Assembly (NCBI RefSeq): GCF_011303555.1 | Contig: NZ_CP049868.1 | Coordinates: forward strand, 1,116,001-1,180,000 | Length of the DNA: 64,000 nucleotides | Direction: 5' to 3' | From: Pedobacter sp. HDW13 | GTDB taxonomy: Bacteria; Bacteroidota; Bacteroidia; Sphingobacteriales; Sphingobacteriaceae | In this document: one piece after another, positions 58,287 to 64,000 of the stretch | How the letters are laid out: each line of letters opens with the position of its first letter | Position numbering within the stretch: position 1 is the first letter of the stretch | Position numbers and translations under genes: made by a program | Notes under the pieces: model-generated | Database searches by the model: none | Seen by the model: only the letters and a program-made list of their open reading frames with translations | Told to the model about the DNA's origin: nothing

Positions 58287-59153
58287 TTAACTAAATGTTA
58301 CTTCAAAAATACTTCCCTGAGGCAGATTGTCTTTTACTGTAATATCTGCATCATGGTATTGTAAAACCTCTTTCACAATAAACAAGCCTAAACCTGTTCC
58401 TTTCGCTTTTCTGACATTCTCGTTACCAACGCGGTAAAACTTATCAAATATCAACATTTTTTCGGCATCTGAAATACCCGGGCCTTTATCCAGCACACTG
58501 AGGTGAATATGCCCATCTAATTCGTTTAAAAGCACATTTATCTCGTCGCAAGGGTTCGAATACTTTACTGCATTTTCAATCAAATTGGTCACTACTGACG
58601 ATAAGGCAAATTTGTCACCCACAAGCTGCAAATTTGGCTGGATTTTAGCATTTATGATCTGCTCACAGCCACAGGAGTGTACTTGTAATCGGTCGGTAAT
58701 TTTAGCTACCAGCTCTGAAAAATTAAATGCCTCTTTCGGAAAACTATACGAGCGGTTTTCAATCTTGGTTGCCAACAGCATATTTTCGACCAAATCATCT
58801 AAACGTTCTATATCTTTTAATGAGTTATTCAATAATGAAGTTTGCCTGGCTTTATCAAGATCTCTTTTTACAATAGTTTGTATCGAAAGTTTGATGGCAG
58901 CCAGCGGCGATTTCAGCTCATGTGTAATCGACATCAGAAAATTTTGCTGCTGTTCTCTTAATTTATCCTCGCGTTTTAATGATTGGTGTAAAAAATAACC
59001 GCCAATGCAGAGCAAAAATAAAAACACCGACCCCTCGCCCATAATCATGGTCATGCGGCTTGGCTGCAAGCGCACCACCAAAGTACCCCACGAAATGAGC
59101 TGGATTAATGCGTAAAGCAGTAACGCGTAAAATATGATTATTGACTTCTTCAT
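58287..59153 (-). CDS. sensor histidine kinase, two membrane helices
   Basis: A 288-residue kinase with two N-terminal membrane helices (about 6-27 and 37-55) and almost no periplasmic loop. The HisKA part contains the phosphoacceptor in SITHELKSPLAAIK. HATPase_c follows: NLIENAVKYS, LDKGPGISDAEK, and GTGLGLFIVKEVLQYH. It is the obvious partner of the adjacent OmpR-type regulator. It is near hemL and hemB, which hints at a link to heme or stress, but that is a guess. Confidence 0.94.
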   Translation of the reverse strand: MKKSIIIFYALLLYALIQLISWGTLVVRLQPSRMTMIMGEGSVFLFLLCIGGYFLHQSLKREDKLREQQQNFLMSITHELKSPLAAIKLSIQTIVKRDLDKARQTSLLNNSLKDIERLDDLVENMLLATKIENRSYSFPKEAFNFSELVAKITDRLQVHSCGCEQIINAKIQPNLQLVGDKFALSSVVTNLIENAVKYSNPCDEINVLLNELDGHIHLSVLDKGPGISDAEKMLIFDKFYRVGNENVRKAKGTGLGLFIVKEVLQYHDADITVKDNLPQGSIFEVTFS

Positions 59154-59262
59154 CTTTCGATTTTTCCTTCGGGTTGATTACACAGATTTTTGGATTACAC
59201 AATCTGGCTCCTATTTCAGCGTTCTTTGTGCAAACTTTGTGCGCATTGTGGTTAAAATCTCT

Positions 59263-60633
59263 TTACTTCTTAAAAACCAAATCTAGGGCCTCAAAAATAG
59301 CACGTTTCGCTTTCTCTAATTCGATCTTAGTATGTGCTGAAGATACGAAACCAACTTCATATCCCGATGGGCCTAAATAAATTCCTCTGTTTAATAATTC
59401 GCGGTGCATCACTTTGAATTTCTCCATGCTACCGGCATCAATATCATCGGCCGATTGGATTTTATCTTTATCGGTAAAAGCAAACCAGAAGATAGAGCCA
59501 ATAGTAAACACTTTAAATTTATAATTGCGCGCAGTAGCAAAACGCTGAATGCTGGCTACAAATTCCTGAGCCTTGTTATTTAAATCTTTATAAAAGCCCG
59601 ATTTGTTTAGTTCGGTTAAAGTAGCGATCCCCGCAGCCATGGCTACCGGATTACCAGACAATGTTCCGGCCTGATATACGCCCCCATCAGGAGAAATATG
59701 CGCCATAATTTCGGCGCGCGCGCCATACATTCCTACAGGTAAACCACCACCGATGATTTTTCCATAGGTTACAATATCAGGCGTAATGCCATAGTGTGCT
59801 GCCGCACCTTCAAAACCAACCCTGAAACCGGTAATTACTTCATCAAATATTAAAAGCGAATCGTTATCAGTACAAATTTTACGCAGGAACTGAATATAGG
59901 CTTCATCCTGCATAATTAAACCATTGTTTGCCGGAATACCTTCAATAATTACCGCAGCAATCTGATCTTTAAATTGTGTAAAAGCCTGCTCAATCGCTGC
60001 CATATCATTCAATGGAACAACAATTGTTTCTTCGGCAAAGGCTTTTGGAACACCTGCCGATGAAGTTTCGCCAAAGGTTACCAAACCTGAGCCGGCTTTA
60101 ACCAATAACGAATCGCTATGACCATGGTAACAACCTTCGAATTTTAAAATTTTATCGCGACCGGTAAATCCTCTTGCCAGGCGTATAGCCGACATTACGG
60201 CTTCGGTACCCGAGCTGGTAAAACGGATTTTTTCTACAAAGCGGTTATTTTTGATAATCAGCTCTGCCAGTTCATTTTCTAAAGCCGTTGGTGCGCCAAA
60301 GCTCATTCCGTTTTGCATTACCTCGGTAACCTTTTCGCGGATTTTTGGATTGTTATGTCCTAAAATTAATGGCCCCCAGCTGCCACAGAAATCGATAAAC
60401 TGATTACCATCGGCATCCCAGATATAACAACCATCACCTTTCTCGATGAAAAGTGGTGTACCATAAACGGATTTAAAAGCCCTTACAGGTGAGTTTACTC
60501 CACCCGGGAAATAGGTTTTTGATTTCTCGTACAGTTCGGCAGATTTTACCCTCGAAATATCAGGCTTGCTACCTGTATTTACCGGAATATCGGCTTCATT
60601 GCCTGAAAACATTTTTTTTAATGAATCTAACAT
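59263..60633 (-). CDS. hemL: glutamate-1-semialdehyde 2,1-aminomutase
   Basis: A 456-residue PLP enzyme. Key pieces are FPGGVNSPVRAFKSVYGTPL, then GTEAVMSAIRLARGFTGRDK and the cofactor Lys in VTYGKIIGGGLPVGMYGA. It makes 5-aminolevulinate from glutamate 1-semialdehyde. The N-terminus is about 25 residues longer than usual and its first part (MLDSLKKMFSGNEAD) is not conserved in the family I know, so a later start cannot be excluded. The spacer to hemB is full of AAGGTTGAAGG repeats. Confidence 0.95.
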   Translation of the reverse strand: MLDSLKKMFSGNEADIPVNTGSKPDISRVKSAELYEKSKTYFPGGVNSPVRAFKSVYGTPLFIEKGDGCYIWDADGNQFIDFCGSWGPLILGHNNPKIREKVTEVMQNGMSFGAPTALENELAELIIKNNRFVEKIRFTSSGTEAVMSAIRLARGFTGRDKILKFEGCYHGHSDSLLVKAGSGLVTFGETSSAGVPKAFAEETIVVPLNDMAAIEQAFTQFKDQIAAVIIEGIPANNGLIMQDEAYIQFLRKICTDNDSLLIFDEVITGFRVGFEGAAAHYGITPDIVTYGKIIGGGLPVGMYGARAEIMAHISPDGGVYQAGTLSGNPVAMAAGIATLTELNKSGFYKDLNNKAQEFVASIQRFATARNYKFKVFTIGSIFWFAFTDKDKIQSADDIDAGSMEKFKVMHRELLNRGIYLGPSGYEVGFVSSAHTKIELEKAKRAIFEALDLVFKK

Positions 60634-60639
60634 CTTTTT

Positions 60640-60815
60640 AAGGTTGAAGGTTAGAAGGTAGAGGGCGTAAGGCTTAGGGCGTATAAGCCCCTCGACTCTT
60701 AAAAATCTCTATCTTCTACCACAAGTTATTAAGGTTAAAGATTAAAAGGCAGCAATTGAAAGATTTTTGGGCACATAAACCCTCAACCTTAAAACCTTCT
60801 GCCTTCCACCTTAAA
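60640..60815. repeat. degenerate AAGGTTGAAGGTTAGAAGG repeat between hemL and hemB
   Basis: The left end contains AAGGTTGAAGG and TTAGAAGGTAGAGGG; the right end contains CCCTCAACCTTAAAACC and TTCTGCCTTCCACC. These are inverted versions of the same family, so the 180-base spacer can fold. Related to the AGAAGGT repeats next to leuC and the ABM gene. Confidence 0.7.
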
Positions 60816-61779
60816 GCCAATCGTTATTTAAAATATCTTTAATGTGGTAAGTGGTAATAATACTTGCGCCGGCCCTTGCAAAGGCGTGCATGGTTTCCAT
60901 TACTACTTTTTGTTCATCTATCCATCCGCGCTCGGCAGCTGCTTTAACCATCGAGTATTCGCCCGAAACGTTATAAACCGCAATTGGCAACCTGGTATCT
61001 TGTTTTAAGCGTTGAATGATGTCGAGATAAGCCAATCCTGGTTTTACCATTAAAACATCGGCTCCCTCCTGCTCATCCAGCTGTGCTTCGCGTAAAGCTT
61101 CTAATGGGTTTCTGAAATCCATCTGGTAAGCTTTTCTATCACCTTTACTAGGTGCACAATCAGCAGCTTCTCTAAACGGACCATAATAAGCTGAAGCAAA
61201 TTTGGTAGCATGGCTCATAATGGCCGCGTTTACAAAACCGTTTGCATCTAAAAGATTACGCATTGCAGCAATCCTGCCATCCATCATATCCGATGGAGCA
61301 AACATATCTGCACCAGCCTCGGCATGCGTTAAAGCCATTTTTGCAATAACTTCAACGGTTTTATCATTTTGAACGTAATCGTTCTCCATAATCCCGCAAT
61401 GCCCGTGCGTGGTGTAAGAACAAACGCAAACATCGGTTACTACATATAAATCCTCACCAAACTGTTTTTTAAGCTCGCGCACAGCAGTTGGTACTAAAGA
61501 ATGATCGTGATACGCCGATTTGGCATCAGCCGATTTTTCGTCGCCTACCCCGAACAGCATGATCTTGTTTAGACCTTTTTTCAATCCGGCTTCTACATCT
61601 TTAACCAGGTTATCAACCGAATAATGGTTAACTCCTGGCATGGCATCAATAGCATGGGTAACATTAGTACCTGGCACCACGAAATAAGGGTACACAAACA
61701 TATCTTTTGATAACCGGGTTTCGGCCACCATCTCTCTCACCAATGGGTTTTTTCTTAATCTACGCGGACGATGTAACAT
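60811..61779 (-). CDS. hemB: delta-aminolevulinic acid dehydratase
   Basis: A 322-residue enzyme joining two aminolevulinates to porphobilinogen. Schiff-base lysines are seen in SHATKFASAYYGPFREAA and DVLMVKPGLAYLDII. The cysteine-rich DVCVCSYTTHGHCG gives a zinc-type site. I start at the ATG at 61777-61779 (MLHRPRRLRKN); the frame is open seven codons further upstream but those are not conserved. Part of the heme cluster. Confidence 0.96.
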   Translation of the reverse strand: MLHRPRRLRKNPLVREMVAETRLSKDMFVYPYFVVPGTNVTHAIDAMPGVNHYSVDNLVKDVEAGLKKGLNKIMLFGVGDEKSADAKSAYHDHSLVPTAVRELKKQFGEDLYVVTDVCVCSYTTHGHCGIMENDYVQNDKTVEVIAKMALTHAEAGADMFAPSDMMDGRIAAMRNLLDANGFVNAAIMSHATKFASAYYGPFREAADCAPSKGDRKAYQMDFRNPLEALREAQLDEQEGADVLMVKPGLAYLDIIQRLKQDTRLPIAVYNVSGEYSMVKAAAERGWIDEQKVVMETMHAFARAGASIITTYHIKDILNNDWL

Positions 61780-61950
61780 TTTTTGTATTATTAGTATCAA
61801 GTATCATGATTTTAGTCTCATAACTTGAGTATCTCTTTATTTTTTCCTTACGGGGCGATTACACAGATTTTTGGATTTCACAGATGGTTTTCCTCAGAAA
61901 GGTATTCAGCTTTCCACCTTACACCCTAAACCTTTCAACCCTCCGCATTT

Positions 61951-63531
61951 CTACCTCATCTCTATTCCGAACACGGCTTCAGCTAATCCAATTTCGTCGG
62001 GTGAGTACGGCAAAGCATATTTTACTCCCATTTCATCAAATTTCTTACCTGTAGAATTCCCGATCGCAATTACCTGCTGGCCTGGCTCCAATAAATTATC
62101 GGCGAAATAGGCATCAACGTTTGAGGGACTGGTAAAAATCAGTACATCAGCATAGCTTTGGTCAATGTCATCTTCAATTACGGTTTCGTAAATTGGCAGA
62201 TCGATTATTTTGGCATCAGCTGGTAACGATTTCTGGATCGACTGTAAAGAATCCTGTGCTCTTGGAAACAATACCTGCTGTCCACCAACCAGTTGCGCGA
62301 AATCTTCAGCAACTTCGGTAATATCGCCGCTTGCACCAACAAAATCGGCAAAATGGTTAAATTTACGCAAGGCATCTTCCGAACCTCTGCCCACTACGCC
62401 AAATTTGGTTTTCTTTGGCAATACCGGCTTCAGGTTGAAAAAGTATTCTACACTATTGCGGCTGCTGAAGAAAATCCAATCTACATGGCGCAGAATAAAC
62501 TGATCTAAAACAGTAACAATCGGGAACGTACGGATTAACGAACGACCTTCAATTTCAATATTATTATTTTCTAATGCCCTGCGAAAATAGCTGTGTTCGC
62601 CAATTTCGCGGGAGATGAAAACCTTTGCCGGTTTTTTTCTTTCTGTATTAAATTTAGCCACGATTTTTTCGGCTAAACCTTCTGTTGTATCGGCACGCAA
62701 GAACAAACGCTCAGGAAAATGATCGGCGGTTTCAGCTTTAGAAGTCCAGACTTCAAACTTTCCGTTTTCCTTTTGGCAATAACAGCCTAGTGGCATGTGG
62801 CAGCCGCCTTCGAAAAGGTTTAGCACTTTACGTTCTACATTTACGGTTTCTGCCGTTTCCGGATCGTGCAATTTTTGAAGCGCATCAAAAAGTTCTGTAT
62901 CGTTTTCCCTGATCTGGATAGCCAGGGCACCCTGTGCAGGAGCAGGAATAAATTCGGTTGTTTCGAGTTCTTCAATGTGTAAATCACTCACATCAAGTCC
63001 TAAACGTTTAACACCGGCCTTAGCAATCAAAATGGCATCGTAATCTTCGTCGCGCAATTTACCAATCCGTGTAGGCACATTTCCACGCAAATCTTCTACC
63101 TCTAAATCAGGACGCAAACCCAATAACTGGGCTTTACGGCGATTAGATGAAGTACCTACCATAGCTCCTTTTTTAAGAGATAGTTTCTGCGAAATATCCA
63201 CACAATCCTTTAAAATCAACAGGTACTCGCTGGCTTCTTCGCGAGGAGGCAAAGCAGCAATAGTTAATCCTTCAGGGTGTGTTGTAGGTAAATCTTTAAG
63301 GCAATGTACAGCCAGATCAATTGTTCCGCCTAACAGCTCTTCTTCCAGTTCTTTGGTAAAAAAACCTTTGCCTTCCAGTTTATCCAATCTTAAATTCAGG
63401 ATTTTATCGCCCTGTGTTTTAATGATTTTTATCTCGGCTTCTATTCCAATGGCTGCCAATTCATTTTTAATATGATTAGCCTGCCATAAAGCCAGGTCGC
63501 TACCGCGTGTTCCGATGGTTAATTTCTTCAC
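61951..63531 (-). CDS. hemC: fused porphobilinogen deaminase / uroporphyrinogen-III synthase
   Basis: A 526-residue fusion. The N-terminal part (about 1-300) is HemC: TIGTRGSDLALWQANHIKN, KDLPTTHPEGL, and the dipyrromethane cofactor Cys in EGGCHMPLGCYC. The C-terminal part (about 305-526) is HemD-like: KVFISREIGEHSYF, then VLIFTSPSNVDAYF and QVIAIGNSTGKKF. In most bacteria these are separate genes; fusions are known in Bacteroidota. The fusion gives the linear tetrapyrrole directly to the synthase that closes the ring. Confidence 0.92.
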   Translation of the reverse strand: MKKLTIGTRGSDLALWQANHIKNELAAIGIEAEIKIIKTQGDKILNLRLDKLEGKGFFTKELEEELLGGTIDLAVHCLKDLPTTHPEGLTIAALPPREEASEYLLILKDCVDISQKLSLKKGAMVGTSSNRRKAQLLGLRPDLEVEDLRGNVPTRIGKLRDEDYDAILIAKAGVKRLGLDVSDLHIEELETTEFIPAPAQGALAIQIRENDTELFDALQKLHDPETAETVNVERKVLNLFEGGCHMPLGCYCQKENGKFEVWTSKAETADHFPERLFLRADTTEGLAEKIVAKFNTERKKPAKVFISREIGEHSYFRRALENNNIEIEGRSLIRTFPIVTVLDQFILRHVDWIFFSSRNSVEYFFNLKPVLPKKTKFGVVGRGSEDALRKFNHFADFVGASGDITEVAEDFAQLVGGQQVLFPRAQDSLQSIQKSLPADAKIIDLPIYETVIEDDIDQSYADVLIFTSPSNVDAYFADNLLEPGQQVIAIGNSTGKKFDEMGVKYALPYSPDEIGLAEAVFGIEMR

Positions 63532-63890
63532 TATTAAGATTAAATGAGCTGCAAATTTAAATTAAATAGTGGTTTATACCATGAATTGTTTAAAAATGAG
63601 ACAGTGAGGTTACAGAGGGGGTAATTAAGGGGATTTCTATGACATAAGGTGATTGTTTTCAAGAATAAGTTTTTGAACAAATGAGTGAGTTTTGAGTGAC
63701 TGAATGTTTCAGGCATGATGCCGTATCATTCAAAACCTATCGCATTCTAATATCCAAATAGCTCCAAGCTGGTACAGACCCGGCAATTGAACCGTAGGTG
63801 AAATATACAGCCGTTTAATTTCACCGCGTTAGAATAACAGCAACCGGTAAATAGCAATAAAGGGAAAATGAAATTAAGCTGTGGTTAAAT
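63532..63890. other. 359-base gap, no gene seen
   Basis: AT-rich with no convincing ORF. It probably carries the promoter of the fused hemC gene near 63540-63600. Short inverted text GGTGAAAT/ATTTCACC occurs near 63799-63824, too short to name. Confidence 0.4.
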
Positions 63891-64000
63891 TTAAGATTGA
63901 TTAACCAGAATCTCTTTAGCCATAACCATAGGTACGCTGATGTATTTTTTCTCCATGTAATTCATTACACGTTCTAAAACCTCGCGCGATGCTTCATCCA
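63891..64000 (-). CDS. C-terminal end of an unidentified gene (partial)
   Basis: The frame ends with TAA at 63891-63893. The visible 35 residues include LERVMNYMEKKYISVP and MVMAKEILVNQS. I cannot assign a family. hemA often neighbours hemC, but this end does not look like glutamyl-tRNA reductase. Coding sense is plausible because the frame is open to the window edge and the composition is protein-like. Confidence 0.45.
   Translation of the reverse strand, partial: DEASREVLERVMNYMEKKYISVPMVMAKEILVNQS

Noticed and set aside
63891..64000. hemA (glutamyl-tRNA reductase) at the right edge
   Set aside because: The visible C-terminus does not match that family as I know it, so the gene is left unnamed.

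Overview
The window looks like a chromosome segment from a Bacteroidota bacterium of the Sphingobacteriaceae (Pedobacter-like). The evidence is AT-rich DNA, a SusC/SusD pair driven by a FecI/FecR couple, a type IX secretion sorting domain, a very short AtpC, a fused HemC-HemD, promoter matches of the TAnnTTTG type, and many short palindromic intergenic repeats. The genus is an inference. I see no phage, insertion sequence or CRISPR array.

Layout. 1-2.3 kb: DUF2130 (partial), OsmC, YtxH and YdcF-type genes. 2.4-5.1 kb: an unknown protein, a seven-helix membrane protein, a histidine kinase and a LuxR-type regulator. 5.4-7.5 kb: a 101-residue cysteine-free peptide gene closed by its own terminator, then a small membrane protein with an SdpA-like look, an HTTM (SdpB/gamma-carboxylase-like) membrane protein and a DCC thiol-disulfide oxidoreductase. 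This is the best candidate here for an undescribed peptide-maturation system. 7.5-9.3 kb: obg and adk. 10-18.8 kb: a SusC/SusD locus with fasciclin and second lipoproteins, FecR and ECF sigma factor. 18.9-19.4 kb: a decayed AlbA_2-type gene. 19.6-25.4 kb: a 1603-residue Kelch/T9SS surface protein with a lipoprotein and a DUF4907 protein. 26-30.6 kb: tRNA-Arg, peroxiredoxin, a sugar-nucleotide-type reductase, atpD-atpC and an unknown exported protein. 30.9-48.8 kb: a complete branched-chain amino acid cluster (ilvE, ilvD, ilvB, ilvN, ilvC, leuC, leuD, leuB, leuA, ilvA) with small enzymes and an ABC ATPase interspersed. 48.9-55 kb: DUF4230, a lipoprotein, an orphan ABC ATPase, a sigma/anti-sigma/outer-membrane operon and a putative barrel. 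55.1-63.5 kb: heme synthesis (hemJ, hemE, hemL, hemB, hemCD) enclosing an OmpR-type two-component system. A partial gene enters at the right edge.

Two small leader peptides that are easy to miss lie in front of ilvE and ilvD. The first is loaded with Leu/Val codons and the second with Ile codons. Each is followed by a strong terminator whose 5' arm can alternatively pair with the end of the leader ORF. This is the classic layout of ribosome-mediated attenuation.

Four reading-frame breaks (adk, susC twice, one ECF sigma gene) are each repaired by adding one G to a G run on the minus strand. I read these as probable homopolymer undercalls rather than real pseudogenes, and annotate the genes as single CDSs.
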